A stretch of DNA of 64,000 bases from Halomonas icarae (GTDB lineage Bacteria > Pseudomonadota > Gammaproteobacteria > Pseudomonadales > Halomonadaceae), in the NCBI RefSeq assembly GCF_009901955.1, contig NZ_WUTS01000001.1, positions 558,001 through 622,000 on the forward strand. Reading direction: 5' to 3'. The translations under genes and the position numbers were made by a program. Shown here one piece after another: positions 27,173 to 42,520 of this stretch. Each line of letters starts with the position of its first letter. Positions within the stretch are counted from its first letter, which is position 1. A model generated the notes under the pieces. That model saw only the letters and a list, made by a program, of their open reading frames with translations. It did no database searches and had not been told where the DNA came from.

Positions 27173-29410
27173 TCAGCCCTTGGCGACCATCGCCAGGGCC
27201 TCGTTCAGCGTCTTGCTGGGACGCATGACGGAGCGCGCCAGCTCGGCATCGGGATGATAGTAGCCCTTGATATCGACCGGCTGACCCTGCACGCCGTTGA
27301 GCTCCTCGAGGATGGTCTGCTCGTTGGCCTTGAGGGTCTCGGCCAGGCGCCCGAAGCGCTCCTTGAGGCCGGCGTCCTGGTCCTGGGCGGCCAGGGCCTC
27401 GGCCCAGTACAGCGCCAGGTAGAAGTGGCTGCCGCGGTTGTCCAGCTCGCCCACCTTGCGTGAAGGTGACTTGTTGCTCTCGAGGAACTCGCCGGTAGCC
27501 TTGTCCAGCGCATCGGCCAGCAGGGTCGCGCGCTCGTTGCCGAACTGCTTGGCGAGGTGCTCCAGGGAGGCACACAGGGCAAGGAACTCGCCGAGGCTGT
27601 CCCAGCGCAGGTGGTTCTCCTCGAGGAGCTGCTGCACATGCTTCGGTGCGGAGCCGCCGGCGCCGGTCTCGAACAGGCCGCCACCCTCCATCAGAGGAAC
27701 GATGGAGAGCATCTTGGCACTGGTGCCGAGCTCGAGGATCGGGAACAGGTCGGTCAGGTAGTCACGCAGGATGTTGCCGGTCACCGAGATGGTGTCGAGG
27801 CCACGCACCACACGCTCCAGGGTGTAGCGCATGGCGCGGACCTGGGACATGATCTGGATGTCCAGGCCCTCGGTGTCGTGCTCCGCGAGGTAGGTCTTGA
27901 CCTTCTTGATCAGCTCGTTCTCGTGGGGACGATAGGGGTCGAGCCAGAAGACCGCCGGCATGCCCGAGTCGCGGCAGCGGTTTACGGCGAGCTTGACCCA
28001 GTCGCGGATCGGCGCATCCTTGACCTGGCACATGCGCCAGATATCACCCTCCTCGACATTCTGGGAGAGCAGCACTTCACCGGTCTCCAGATCGGTGATG
28101 TTGGCGACACCCGCCGCCGGGACCTCGAAGGTCTTGTCGTGGGAGCCATACTCCTCCGCCTTCTGGGCCATCAGGCCGACGTTGGGCACGGTGCCCATGG
28201 TGGCCGGGTCAAAGGCGCCATGCCACTTGCAGAAGTTGATCATCTCCTGATAGATCCGGGCGAAGGTGGACTCCGGCATGACCGCCTTGACGTCCTTGAG
28301 GCGGCCGTCGGCGCCGTACATCTTGCCGCCGGCACGGATCATGGCGGGCATCGAGGCATCAACGATCACGTCACTGGGCGAGTGGAAGTTGGTGATGCCG
28401 CGTGCCGAGTCGACCATCGCAAGCTCGGGGCGCTCGTCGTGACAGGCGTGAAGGTCGCGGATGATTTCGTCGCGCTGGGCCTCGGGCAGGGTCTCGATCC
28501 TGTCGTAGAGGTTGGCCATGCCGTTGTTGACGTCGACGCCAAGCTCGTCAAACAGCTCGCCATGCTTCTCGAAGGCATCCTTGTAGAACATTCTCACGCA
28601 GTGGCCGAACACGATGGGGTGCGAGACCTTCATCATCGTCGCCTTGACGTGCAGCGAGAACATCACGCCGGTCTTGCGTGCGTCCTCGATCTCCCGCTCG
28701 TAGAACGCGAGCAGCGCCTTCTTGCTCATGAACATGCTGTCGATGACTTCACCCTCGAGCAGCGAGACGTGGGGCTTGAGCACGATGGTCTCGCCGCTCT
28801 CGGTGATCAGCTCCATCTTCACGTCACGCGCACGGTCCAGTGTCATCGACTTCTCGCCATCGTAGAAGTCGCCTCCATGCATGTGTGAGACGTGGCTGCG
28901 CGAGGCCTGGCTCCACTCACCCATATGATGGGGGTACTTGCGGGCATACTCCTTGACCGCCTTGGGAGCGCGACGGTCCGAGTTGCCCTCGCGCAGCACC
29001 GGGTTGACGGCACTGCCCATGACCCTGGCATAGCGCGCCTGGATCTCTTTCTCTTCTTCTGTGCTGGGCTCGTCCGGGTAGTCCGGGAGGGGGTAGCCCT
29101 GGCCCTGCAACTCCTTGATGGTGGCCCGAAGCTGCGGCATGGAAGCACTGATGTTGGGCAGCTTGATGATATTGGCTTCAGGGGTCTTGGCCAGGGCACC
29201 CAGTTCGGCCAGGTGATCCTCTACACGCTGCTCCTCCGCCAGATAGTCGGGGAACTGGGAGAGGACGCGGGCGGCCAGGGAGATGTCGCGGGTTTCCACT
29301 TCGATGCCGGCGGCGTCCGTGTAGGCGTCGATGATCGGCAGCAGCGAGTGGGTCGCCAGCGCAGGCGCCTCGTCGGTGAACGTGTAGATAATCTTGGGCG
29401 TTTGGGACAT
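27173..29410 (-). CDS. idh: monomeric NADP-isocitrate dehydrogenase
   Basis: A 745-residue single-chain isocitrate dehydrogenase (type II, as in Azotobacter and Corynebacterium). It decarboxylates isocitrate to 2-oxoglutarate with NADP. Signature stretches include [22 protein letters not shown], the [14 protein letters not shown] region, and the C-terminal [19 protein letters not shown]. Length is normal for the type. It is transcribed away from the dimeric icd gene, with a 237-base shared spacer, so the two isozymes may be oppositely regulated. It has no sequence relation to the other enzyme. Confidence 0.96.
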   Translation of the reverse strand: MSQTPKIIYTFTDEAPALATHSLLPIIDAYTDAAGIEVETRDISLAARVLSQFPDYLAEEQRVEDHLAELGALAKTPEANIIKLPNISASMPQLRATIKELQGQGYPLPDYPDEPSTEEEKEIQARYARVMGSAVNPVLREGNSDRRAPKAVKEYARKYPHHMGEWSQASRSHVSHMHGGDFYDGEKSMTLDRARDVKMELITESGETIVLKPHVSLLEGEVIDSMFMSKKALLAFYEREIEDARKTGVMFSLHVKATMMKVSHPIVFGHCVRMFYKDAFEKHGELFDELGVDVNNGMANLYDRIETLPEAQRDEIIRDLHACHDERPELAMVDSARGITNFHSPSDVIVDASMPAMIRAGGKMYGADGRLKDVKAVMPESTFARIYQEMINFCKWHGAFDPATMGTVPNVGLMAQKAEEYGSHDKTFEVPAAGVANITDLETGEVLLSQNVEEGDIWRMCQVKDAPIRDWVKLAVNRCRDSGMPAVFWLDPYRPHENELIKKVKTYLAEHDTEGLDIQIMSQVRAMRYTLERVVRGLDTISVTGNILRDYLTDLFPILELGTSAKMLSIVPLMEGGGLFETGAGGSAPKHVQQLLEENHLRWDSLGEFLALCASLEHLAKQFGNERATLLADALDKATGEFLESNKSPSRKVGELDNRGSHFYLALYWAEALAAQDQDAGLKERFGRLAETLKANEQTILEELNGVQGQPVDIKGYYHPDAELARSVMRPSKTLNEALAMVAKG

Positions 29411-29605
29411 GGGCGTAGATCTCTCTGGTCACTGCGTTGGCGGGAAATGGGGGCATGCATTACAGGGCGCCCTCCAGTGAGGCCGGTACTCTATCATGAT
29501 TGTCGACAAGTGTCCCGGCAGGCCTCCAGGCCTTGCTCGGTCAGGGGGCGGGAAGGGGCTGTGTTGACCGCACGGGTCCTGTACGCCACTCGGTAGGCTC
29601 GATGC

Positions 29606-29611
29606 TATACT
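29606..29611 (+). promoter_or_regulatory. extended -10 promoter element of icd
   Basis: TATACT preceded by TGC, an extended -10 signal, 37 bases before the icd start codon. No good -35 box is seen at the usual distance, as is common for extended -10 promoters. Confidence 0.5.
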
Positions 29612-29647
29612 TCGCTCTCCACTGAACCGACCAAGCGGGGAGTTCTC

Positions 29648-30904
29648 ATGGAGTTTCAGAAGATTGTCACGCCTGACGGTGGCCAGAAGATCACCGCCAA
29701 TGCCGACAACAGCCTGAATGTACCGAACGAGCCGATCATCCCGTTTATCGAGGGTGATGGCATCGGTGCCGACGTCACTCCGGCAATGATGATCGCCATC
29801 GATGCCGCCGTGCAGAAGGCCTACAACGGTGAGCGCAAGATTCACTGGATGGAGGTCTATGCCGGCGAGAAGGCCACCCGCGTCTATGATGCCGATACCT
29901 GGCTGCCGGAAGAGACGCTGGAAGCCGTCAAGGAGTATATCGTCTCCATCAAGGGGCCGCTGACGACTCCGGTGGGGGGCGGTATCCGTTCGTTGAACGT
30001 GGCACTGCGCCAGAAGCTCGACCTCTATGTCTGTCAGCGACCGGTTCGCTGGTTCGAAGGGGTGCCGAGCCCGGTGAAGCAGCCGGGCGATGTCGATATG
30101 GTCATCTTCCGCGAGAACTCCGAGGACATCTACGCCGGCATCGAGTGGAAGGCCGGGTCGCCCGAGGCCGACAAGGTGATCAGGTTCCTGCGTGAGGAGA
30201 TGGGAGTCACCAATATCCGTTTCCCGGAGGAGTGCGGCATCGGGGTCAAGCCGGTCTCTGTCGAAGGCACCAAGCGTCTGGTGCGTCAGGCCCTGCAGTA
30301 CACCATCGATAATGATCGCGAGTCGCTGACGCTGGTGCACAAGGGCAATATCATGAAGTTCACCGAGGGCTCCTTCAAGGACTGGGGGTATGAGCTGGCC
30401 AGGGAGGAGTTCGGTGCCGAGCTGCTCGACGGCGGCCCCTGGATGACCATGAAGAACCCCCAGACCGGCAGGGATATCGTCATCAAGGACGTGATCGCCG
30501 ATGCCATGCTGCAGCAGATCCTGCTGCGCCCTGCCGAGTATGATGTGATTGCGACCCTTAACCTCAACGGTGATTACCTCTCCGACGCCCTGGCGGCGGA
30601 GGTGGGCGGTATCGGCATTGCGCCGGGCGCCAATCTCTCCGACACCACCGCCATGTTCGAGGCGACCCACGGCACCGCGCCGAAGTATGCCGGCCTGGAC
30701 AAGGTCAACCCCGGATCGTTGATCCTCTCCGCGGAGATGATGCTGCGGCATATGGGCTGGGTCGAGGCCGCCGATCTGGTGCTCAAGGGTATGGAGAAGG
30801 CGATTGCCAAGGGGGAGGTGACCTATGACTTCCATCGCCTGATGGATGATGCCAAGCTTCTCAAGTGCTCCGAGTTCGGTCAGGCGGTCGCCGATAACAT
30901 GTAA
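29648..30904 (+). CDS. icd: dimeric NADP-isocitrate dehydrogenase
   Basis: A 418-residue homodimeric enzyme of the TCA cycle, E. coli Icd type. Seen: the [17 protein letters not shown]-terminal motif, substrate-binding [15 protein letters not shown] with the regulatory serine context, [14 protein letters not shown], the [16 protein letters not shown] metal-site region, and [11 protein letters not shown]. The serine that IDH kinase phosphorylates in E. coli is conserved in [11 protein letters not shown], so control by AceK is possible. ATG follows GGGGAG. Divergent from the unrelated monomeric enzyme. Confidence 0.97.
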   Translation: MEFQKIVTPDGGQKITANADNSLNVPNEPIIPFIEGDGIGADVTPAMMIAIDAAVQKAYNGERKIHWMEVYAGEKATRVYDADTWLPEETLEAVKEYIVSIKGPLTTPVGGGIRSLNVALRQKLDLYVCQRPVRWFEGVPSPVKQPGDVDMVIFRENSEDIYAGIEWKAGSPEADKVIRFLREEMGVTNIRFPEECGIGVKPVSVEGTKRLVRQALQYTIDNDRESLTLVHKGNIMKFTEGSFKDWGYELAREEFGAELLDGGPWMTMKNPQTGRDIVIKDVIADAMLQQILLRPAEYDVIATLNLNGDYLSDALAAEVGGIGIAPGANLSDTTAMFEATHGTAPKYAGLDKVNPGSLILSAEMMLRHMGWVEAADLVLKGMEKAIAKGEVTYDFHRLMDDAKLLKCSEFGQAVADNM

Positions 30905-30920
30905 GGCGACCCTGCAAGGC

Positions 30921-30956
30921 AGGCCCCCGTCCGCCGCCTGGTGGACGGGGGCCTTG
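30921..30956 (+). terminator. terminator of icd
   Basis: A GGCCCCCGTCC stem with GGACGGGGGCC, followed by TT, 17 bases after the stop. Very stable stem, short T-run. Confidence 0.75.
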
Positions 30957-31104
30957 CGTTGTGCCTGACGGTTCGAGGAGGTCGATGAACCCCGCCGGCG
31001 CGGCGACGTCCAATCGTCAGGACGTTCTGTCAGGTCCGGCACAGTCGAGACGAATGATGCCCCCTATGTTTGTGCAGATGTTGGCAGTAGGAGTGCACGG
31101 CGGC

Positions 31105-31428
31105 ATGACACGGCCCCCGGGTACCGACGAGGGTGGCGACCTGGCGGTGCAGACCGCCGATCCGCAACTGGCGACACCGCCGATGTACAAGGTGGTGTTG
31201 CACAACGATGACTTCACCCCCATGGAGTTCGTGGTGGAGGTACTGCAGTCGTTCTTCCATCTGGATAGTGAGACCGCAGTGCAGGTGATGCTGACGGTCC
31301 ATACTCAGGGCAAGGCCACCTGTGGCATCTTTACACGCGATATTGCCGAAACCAAAAGTCATCAAGTCAATCAATATGCTAGAGAGTGTCAGCATCCGCT
31401 GCTGTCGGATATAGAAGCGGCGGACTGA
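31105..31428 (+). CDS. clpS: ATP-dependent Clp protease adaptor ClpS
   Basis: A 107-residue adaptor that binds proteins with N-terminal Phe, Leu, Tyr or Trp and hands them to ClpAP. The core begins [20 protein letters not shown], in which the Asp-Asp pair and Met line the N-degron pocket; [19 protein letters not shown] follows. The start is uncertain because the first 27 residues are a flexible tail; ATG at 31105 is favoured. It is 144 bases upstream of clpA, the usual pair. Confidence 0.95.
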   Translation: MTRPPGTDEGGDLAVQTADPQLATPPMYKVVLHNDDFTPMEFVVEVLQSFFHLDSETAVQVMLTVHTQGKATCGIFTRDIAETKSHQVNQYARECQHPLLSDIEAAD

Positions 31429-31572
31429 CCACCCCGGACATGGTTGCGACGGGTGTGATATCGCCTGCCGTTGGTGAGCAAGCTTGCAACGGTGGCGATT
31501 GTGCCCGATGTTGATGATGCCGGACCGACAAAGATCCGACGCAATGCCCTGGGCGGCAAGAAGGGGACTGCC

Positions 31573-33846
<2,274 letters not shown>

Positions 33847-33858
33847 GCAGGAAAGACA

Positions 33859-33916
33859 GGCGGGCACTAGCCCGCCGTTCATCCACAACGCAGCGCCCTG
33901 TCGAGAGACGGGGCGT
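33859..33916 (+). terminator. two hairpins after clpA
   Basis: GGCGGGC-ACTA-GCCCGCC (33859-33876) and a 10-bp stem GCGCCCTGTC-GAGA-GACGGGGCGT (33893-33916), each followed by a short T-containing stretch. They separate clpA from the convergent infA gene and may work in both directions. Confidence 0.6.
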
Positions 33917-33961
33917 TGTCATGCAGGCGGCAGGGGAGGCCGAGTCGCTCGACCGCCGGTA

Positions 33962-34180
33962 TCAGCGGGAGCGGTAGACGATGCGGCCCTTGGTCAGGTC
34001 GTAGGGAGTCAGCTCGACCTTGACCTTGTCGCCGGTGAGGATGCGGATGTAGTTCTTGCGCATCTTGCCGGAGATATGAGCGGTTACCACATGCCCGTTC
34101 TCGAGTTCGACGCGGAAGGTGGTGTTGGGAAGGGTATCGACGATCACGCCTTCCATCTCGATATGGTCTTCACGTGCCAT
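33962..34180 (-). CDS. infA: translation initiation factor IF-1
   Basis: A 72-residue OB-fold protein that occupies the ribosomal A site during initiation. The sequence [20 protein letters not shown], the [17 protein letters not shown] centre and the KGRIVYRSR end are close to E. coli IF-1. The start at 34180 is set by the family N-terminus and a GAGGAA site; an upstream ATG adds ten residues foreign to IF-1. Its place next to clpA and the aminoacyl-transferase genes is conserved in gammaproteobacteria. Confidence 0.97.
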   Translation of the reverse strand: MAREDHIEMEGVIVDTLPNTTFRVELENGHVVTAHISGKMRKNYIRILTGDKVKVELTPYDLTKGRIVYRSR

Positions 34181-34301
34181 ATAGGCGATTCCTCGCTGTT
34201 GGTGGATCATGTCCTATGGCCCAAAGGGGGCATGGGAAAAGAATAGCGCGATATTGTGCCGCATGCCGGCCGGCAAGGCAAAGAATGGGTGGTTGACAAC
34301 C

Positions 34302-35039
34302 TCAGCTGGGGATCAGCCGCTGCCAGCGGCGCCCCTCCAGACGCTCCAGCGGCTGGAAGGCCTGCTTGTAGGCCATCTTGCGGCACTCGCGGATCCAGTA
34401 ACCCAGATAGAGGTGAGGGAGTTCACGCCGTCGGGACAGCTCGACAAGGCACAGGACCGCATAGGTCCCCAGGGAGCGACGCTCCAGGTCGGGGGCGGGG
34501 TCGAAGAAGGTATAGATTGCCGAGAGGCCATGCTCGAGCTGATCGAAGGCCGCTACCGCTATCAGCCGTCCCGCCAGGCGGAATTCCAGTAGTCTGGCAT
34601 AGGGCTGGTCGAGCGTCAGGAAGGTGCGATACTGCTCGTGGCTTGGCGGAAACATGTCGCCATCGGCATGACGCGTACGGATATAGTCGGCATAGAGGGC
34701 ATAGTGCTCGGGATCGTAGATGGCCGGTCGCAGGTGGAGACTCAGGTCATCATTGCGCCGCATCAGCCGCCGCTGGGTTCGGTTGGGCGAGAATTCCTCC
34801 ACCGGAATGCGTACCGAAATACAGGCGCTGCAGCCCTCGCAATGTGGGCGATAGAGGTGGCGCCCGCTGCGCCGGAAGCCTAGCAGTGCCAGTGCGTCGT
34901 ATACGCCCTGGCCCGGGGACTCCTGTGGGTCCAGGAACAGAGTGGTTGCCTCGCGCCCCTCCAGATAGCTGCAGGCGTGGGGCACGGTCAGGAAGAAACG
35001 CAGGTCCCGGGTCGGTTGTTGAGGGGTGTTGCTGCTCAC
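34302..35039 (-). CDS. bpt: aspartate/glutamate leucyltransferase (Bpt)
   Basis: A 245-residue transferase that attaches Leu to N-terminal Asp or Glu, making an N-degron for ClpS. The N-terminal domain has the cysteine cluster CSYLEG...CEGCSACISVRIP; the GNAT-like C-terminal part ends in LYLGYWIRECRKMAYKQAFQP. GTG at 35039 is chosen because AGGGAGAG precedes it by six bases and it leaves 25 bases after aat, whereas the ATG further upstream would overlap aat. It is the second gene of an aat-bpt operon. Confidence 0.93.
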   Translation of the reverse strand: MSSNTPQQPTRDLRFFLTVPHACSYLEGREATTLFLDPQESPGQGVYDALALLGFRRSGRHLYRPHCEGCSACISVRIPVEEFSPNRTQRRLMRRNDDLSLHLRPAIYDPEHYALYADYIRTRHADGDMFPPSHEQYRTFLTLDQPYARLLEFRLAGRLIAVAAFDQLEHGLSAIYTFFDPAPDLERRSLGTYAVLCLVELSRRRELPHLYLGYWIRECRKMAYKQAFQPLERLEGRRWQRLIPS

Positions 35040-35064
35040 GGCGGCTCTCCCTGGCGCTGGGCGG

Positions 35065-35808
35065 TCAGTCGGAATCGCTGGCAGGCCCGGCGAATGGGGC
35101 GAAGGACCAGCAGGCGGGCACCCAGTGATCGGGCGAGGTAACATCGCTGCCGGGGCTGCCCAGCCACTCTTCAAGATAGCCGATGAATGTTGCCCGAGCG
35201 ATCTCACGGGCACCCAGTCTGGCCAGGTGGGGGGTGTGCATCTGGCAGTCGATGAGTCGGCCGCCGCCCGCGGACATCGCGTCGGCCAGCTTCACCAGGG
35301 CGACCTTGGAGGCATCGGCCGTTCGCGAGAACATCGACTCGCCGAAGAAAACCGGCCCCAGAGCGACACCATAGAGCCCGCCGACCAGGCTGCCATCGCG
35401 CCACACCTCCACCGAATGAGCCGCGCCGATGACGTGCAGGCGGGCATAGGCGGCACGCATCTCTTCGTCGATCCAGGTGCCAGGCAGCCCATCTCGAGGG
35501 GCGGCACAGGCCTCGATCACGGCGTCGAAGGCGCGGTTGGCGGTCACCGTGAAGCCGGCATTGCGTACCCGCTTGGCCAGGCTGCGAGATACCCGGATCT
35601 CGTCCGGAAACAGCACCATGCGCGGGTCCGGGCTCCACCAGAGGATAGGCTGATCGTCGCTATACCAGGGGAAGATGCCGTGTCGATAGGCGCACAGCAG
35701 CCACTCGGGAGTGAGGCTACCCCCGGCTGCCAGCAGGCCGTCGGGATCGTTCAGTGCCTCGCTCAAAGGAGGAAAGTGGACGGGCGAGGGGGGCAACCAG
35801 GGCAGCAT
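35065..35808 (-). CDS. aat: leucyl/phenylalanyl-tRNA--protein transferase
   Basis: A 247-residue enzyme that adds Leu or Phe to proteins with N-terminal Arg or Lys, feeding them to ClpS/ClpAP. Seen: the [19 protein letters not shown] start, [23 protein letters not shown], the [20 protein letters not shown] core, and [18 protein letters not shown]. Length matches E. coli Aat. First gene of the aat-bpt operon, divergent from ftsK with 164 bases between. Confidence 0.96.
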   Translation of the reverse strand: MLPWLPPSPVHFPPLSEALNDPDGLLAAGGSLTPEWLLCAYRHGIFPWYSDDQPILWWSPDPRMVLFPDEIRVSRSLAKRVRNAGFTVTANRAFDAVIEACAAPRDGLPGTWIDEEMRAAYARLHVIGAAHSVEVWRDGSLVGGLYGVALGPVFFGESMFSRTADASKVALVKLADAMSAGGGRLIDCQMHTPHLARLGAREIARATFIGYLEEWLGSPGSDVTSPDHWVPACWSFAPFAGPASDSD

Positions 35809-35972
35809 GGGGTCGGCATCCTTGTGATCGAGATGGCAGTGTGCCGCTCACGCCGGCACCGCTCAAGCCGGGACCTCTCGAGTTCAGCCCACTGTGATGC
35901 GGCGCCTTCGCTCGGTATGATTGGTGCCACGCATTCGCACGGCGCCAGGCGTGGCGCAAGGGGGATGATTCG

Positions 35973-39386
<3,414 letters not shown>

Positions 39387-39518
39387 TCAGTGTCTGCATA
39401 CGGCGACGCTGGTGTGACACCATGCAGCTATCGTGAAGGCACCGCCGGGGAGGCAACCCGGCGGCATGCCAGCGGTCTCAATGACAGGAATTCACCGGCA
39501 CCGTTCAGGGAGATGCCC

Positions 39519-40148
39519 ATGACCGTCAAGAAGAGCCTCGCCACCCTCGTCGTTGGTCTCGCCATGCCGCTATCGGCGCTGGCCAGCGAAGGCGCTGAGC
39601 GGCTCAGTCGTATACTGGAGCCGATGCAGACCTATGCGGCCACCTTCGAGCAGCAGATACTCGACGCCGGTGGTGAGCGGCTCCAGGAGGCGCGCGGAAG
39701 CATGTGGCTGTCGCGACCCGGCAGGTTCCGTTGGGAGGTAGACGCCCCTTACCAGCAGCTGGTGGTCTCTGATGGGGACGACGTGGTGCTCTATGACCCC
39801 GACCTGGAGCAGGCCACCGTGCAGGCACTCGACCAGCGTGTGACCCATACCCCGGCGCTGCTGCTCTCCGGTAGTGCCGATGAGCTGGTCGAGAGCTTCA
39901 ACGTCACGCGTAGCCAACAGGGCAGCGCCGAGCGTTTTACCCTAATGCCCAGGGATCCCGATACCCTGTTCGAGGAGCTGGAGATGACCTTCCGCGGGGA
40001 GCGACTTGTAGGGCTGGAGATGACTGACAGCACGGGGCAGCGCACCGCCATTGTCTTCCGTGATGTGCGCATGAACCAGAGCATCGATGATGGCCGCTTC
40101 GCCTTCGATATCCCTGACGGGACCGATGTGATTCGCGATACCCACTAA
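39519..40148 (+). CDS. lolA: outer-membrane lipoprotein carrier protein LolA
   Basis: A 209-residue periplasmic chaperone that carries lipoproteins from LolCDE to LolB. A signal peptide MTVKKSLATLVVGLAMPLSALA is followed by the mature start SEGAERLSRIL. The fold signature includes TYAATFEQQILDAGGERLQEARG, a GRFRWEVDAPYQQLVVSDG strand pair and the C-terminal IPDGTDVIRD. ATG at 39519 is chosen over 39513 for its spacing from AGGGAG. Order ftsK-lolA-rarA is as in E. coli, although rarA here is on the other strand. Confidence 0.93.
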   Translation: MTVKKSLATLVVGLAMPLSALASEGAERLSRILEPMQTYAATFEQQILDAGGERLQEARGSMWLSRPGRFRWEVDAPYQQLVVSDGDDVVLYDPDLEQATVQALDQRVTHTPALLLSGSADELVESFNVTRSQQGSAERFTLMPRDPDTLFEELEMTFRGERLVGLEMTDSTGQRTAIVFRDVRMNQSIDDGRFAFDIPDGTDVIRDTH

Positions 40149-40168
40149 CCCGACTTCGCCAGGCCAGG

Positions 40169-40266
40169 AGCTGTAAGCTGGAAGAGCGTCGCTTCGCTCC
40201 TGGAAGCTTGTAGAAAGGGCCTGACACGTTTGGCAGCGAACTCATGCTGCCTTCCAGCTTCCAGCT
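40169..40266. repeat. dispersed 98-bp element, copy A, with inverted heptamer ends
   Basis: The left end has heptamers AGCTGTA and AGCTGGA, the right end two copies of TTCCAGC, so the ends are inverted repeats. Left arm 40176-40207 matches 55345-55376 at 30 of 32 positions; right arm 40239-40259 matches 55415-55435 at all 21. The middle differs. It fills the space between convergent lolA and rarA and its right end overlaps the rarA stop codon. Confidence 0.85.
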
Positions 40267-41605
40267 AGGTGTCGGTGCCGTCCGCCTCGGCATCGAGCTG
40301 CTCCCGCCAGGCCATGATCTGCGCATAGCGCTTCTCCTGACCGTACTCGGTGGGCCGATAGAAGTGCTCGCGAGGCGTCGCATCCGGCCAGCAGTCGTGA
40401 CTGCTGCCGGCGGGGTAGCCGTGGGGCTCTTGGTGGGCATAGCGGTATCCCTGCCCATGACCCAGGGACTCCATCAGCTTGGTGGGGGCGTTGCGCAGAT
40501 AACTCGGCACCTCGAGCCGGGGCTGGCTGGCGGCAAAGGCCTTGGCCTGGTGCCAGGCCCGGTCGATGGCGTTGCTCTTGGGGGCCACGGCGAGGTGGAT
40601 GGCGGCATGGGCGATGGCCCGCTGTCCCTCGTAATCCCCCAGGCGCAGATAGGCGTCCCAGGCGGCCATGACCAGCGGCAGGGCGCGGGGGTCGGCGTTT
40701 CCCACATCCTCTGAGGCGATGGCGGTCAGCCGGCGGACCACATCCAGGGGGTCGCCGCCACCCTGGATAAAGCGTGCCATGTAGAGGAGGGCGGCATCCG
40801 GACGTGAGGAGCGCACCGACTTGTGGATCGCCGACAGCAGGTCGTAGAAGTGATCGCCCTGCTTGTCGAAGGCGCTGGCCTGGTACCCCAGTACCGCTTC
40901 CAGTGCTTCCCGGCGAAGTATCTCGCTGCCCTCCGGGCCGGCCTCGGTAAAGTCGCAGGCGCTCTCCAGCAGCCCCAGGGCGCGGCGAGCGTCGCCCGCG
41001 GCGGACCGGGCGAGGACCCTGAGTACATCGGGCTCGGGCCGGATTCGGCGTGTTCCCAGGCCTCTCTCCTCGTCGTCCAGGGCGCGCTGCAGCACCTCCA
41101 TCAGCTCCTCCTCGGAGAGTGATGTCAGAATGTGCACCCGGGCCCGGGAGAGCAGGGCCGAGTTGACCTCGAAGGAGGGGTTTTCCGTCGTGGCGCCGAT
41201 CAGCGTCAGCAGCCCCGATTCCACGTGAGGAAGCAGTGCATCCTGCTGGCTCTTGTTGAGACGGTGGATCTCATCGAGGAACAGCAGGGTCGCCAGCCCC
41301 TGAGCCTGGCGTGCCTGGGCGCGCTCCACTACGGCCCGGATCTCCTTGACGCCGGCCATCACCGCGGAGAGATGCTCGAGATCGGCACCCGACTCGACGG
41401 CCAGGATCTCCGCCAGGGTGGTCTTCCCGGTGCCTGGCGGCCCCCACAGGATCATCGAGCGCACAAGGCCACTCTCGGCCATGCGTCGCAGTGGCTTACC
41501 GGGGCCCACCAGGGCCTGCTGGCCCACATACTCGGCGAGGCCGCGCGGGCGCATGCGCCAGGCGAGGGGGGCGTCGTCGTCGCGGTCGCTTGCGAAGAGG
41601 TCCAT
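40265..41605 (-). CDS. rarA: replication-associated recombination protein A (MgsA)
   Basis: A 446-residue AAA+ ATPase of the RarA/WRNIP1 family, acting at stalled replication forks and interacting with SSB. Walker A GPPGTGKT is at about residue 55, Walker B LLFLDEIHRLNKSQQDALLPH follows, then sensor 1 IGATTENPSFE and the C-terminal tetramer domain with AIHLAVAPKSNAIDRAWHQA. Start at 41605 follows AAGGAGA. Normal length. Its stop codon lies within a dispersed repeat element. Confidence 0.95.
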   Translation of the reverse strand: MDLFASDRDDDAPLAWRMRPRGLAEYVGQQALVGPGKPLRRMAESGLVRSMILWGPPGTGKTTLAEILAVESGADLEHLSAVMAGVKEIRAVVERAQARQAQGLATLLFLDEIHRLNKSQQDALLPHVESGLLTLIGATTENPSFEVNSALLSRARVHILTSLSEEELMEVLQRALDDEERGLGTRRIRPEPDVLRVLARSAAGDARRALGLLESACDFTEAGPEGSEILRREALEAVLGYQASAFDKQGDHFYDLLSAIHKSVRSSRPDAALLYMARFIQGGGDPLDVVRRLTAIASEDVGNADPRALPLVMAAWDAYLRLGDYEGQRAIAHAAIHLAVAPKSNAIDRAWHQAKAFAASQPRLEVPSYLRNAPTKLMESLGHGQGYRYAHQEPHGYPAGSSHDCWPDATPREHFYRPTEYGQEKRYAQIMAWREQLDAEADGTDT

Positions 41606-41766
41606 GGCGTCTCCTTGCGTTGATGGGGAGGGGGCAGGTCGGCGTCACTACTGCTAGAGTGGGTTAGCGTCGAGGGCGCCGAAGGGGCCTCGAGATGAAC
41701 CTAGCCCCGGATGGCGTATCCAATGGAGAGTGCCTTCTCCCCAGGTTTCCTTCAGGAGGGCCCGAC

Positions 41767-42318
41767 ATGCCAATGTTGCCCCAGTTGCGTCAGGATCATG
41801 CCAATATGGCGCGCATGTTGCACGTTCTGCAGCTCAAGCAGAAGACCCTGGCGGCCGGAGAGCGCCCCAATTTTCAGCTGGTGCGCGAGGTCGTCGATTA
41901 TATCCTCGATTACCAGGAGGGTTTCACTCAGCCTCTCGAAAAGGTCTGCACCGAGCGACTCATGGAGCTGGATCCTTCCAGTGTCGAGGTCACCGAACGC
42001 CTGGCTCGGGACTACCGGGCTCTGCAGTCGCGGCTCAAGCGGCTATCCAATGATATCGACATGATCCTGATGGATGCCGTGGTCCCCATGGAGCACTTCG
42101 CCGAGGATCTCAATGCCTACCTGAAGAGCCACCGTGCCTATCTTAGGGATGAGCGTGAGCGTCTGTTTCCGCTGATCCAGGAGAACTTCGATGACGCGGA
42201 CCTCGAGGCCCTGGCGGCGGCGCTGCCCGAAGGCGCTCAGGCACAGGTCAAGCGCCTGGAGGAGGCCTATCCCGAGCTGTATGCCGAGCTGCGCGATGCT
42301 CCCGAGCCAGTAACCTGA
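41767..42318 (+). CDS. hemerythrin-like protein with most metal ligands missing
   Basis: A 183-residue four-helix protein. It lines up over its length with bacterial HHE hemerythrin proteins: LRQDHANMARML at the first helix, DYILDYQEGFTQPLEK at helix 2, RDYRALQSRL at helix 3, and YLKSHRAYLRDERERLFPLI at helix 4. Where the family has HHPKE, this has TQPLE; the helix 3 His is Tyr, and the helix 4 His-x-x-x-Glu is replaced. Only the first His remains, so binding of two irons is unlikely. ATG at 41767 follows AGGAGG. Function unknown; divergent from rarA. Confidence 0.7.
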   Translation: MPMLPQLRQDHANMARMLHVLQLKQKTLAAGERPNFQLVREVVDYILDYQEGFTQPLEKVCTERLMELDPSSVEVTERLARDYRALQSRLKRLSNDIDMILMDAVVPMEHFAEDLNAYLKSHRAYLRDERERLFPLIQENFDDADLEALAAALPEGAQAQVKRLEEAYPELYAELRDAPEPVT

Positions 42319-42330
42319 ATTTGGCATTCC

Positions 42331-42413
42331 CCTTGATAGGCCGGCCCTTGATAGGCCGGTGCTTCGGCTCATCCCCGCTGTGAGGTAGATGTGAGGTAGA
42401 TGTGAGGTAGAAT
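42331..42413 (+). repeat. two short repeat arrays in the murI promoter region
   Basis: CCTTGATAGGCCGG occurs twice with period 15 (42331 and 42346). GTGAGGTAGAT follows at 42380 and 42391 and, with a changed end, at 42402, period 11. The last copy creates TAGAAT (42408-42413), a plausible -10 box for murI. Confidence 0.8.
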
Positions 42414-42520
42414 GGCCGGCATTTCAGCGGCCTCTCCCTTGCCATGTCCAGCCCGTTCCTGATATTTCCGCCATCACCCAGCTCCTGTTGTTGCCCCCCC
42501 GGGCGACGGGGGGGTGGCTG

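Noticed and set aside
29429-31042. 537-residue open frame antisense to icd
   Set aside because: Same reason: a His/Leu/Gly-rich shadow of a real gene.
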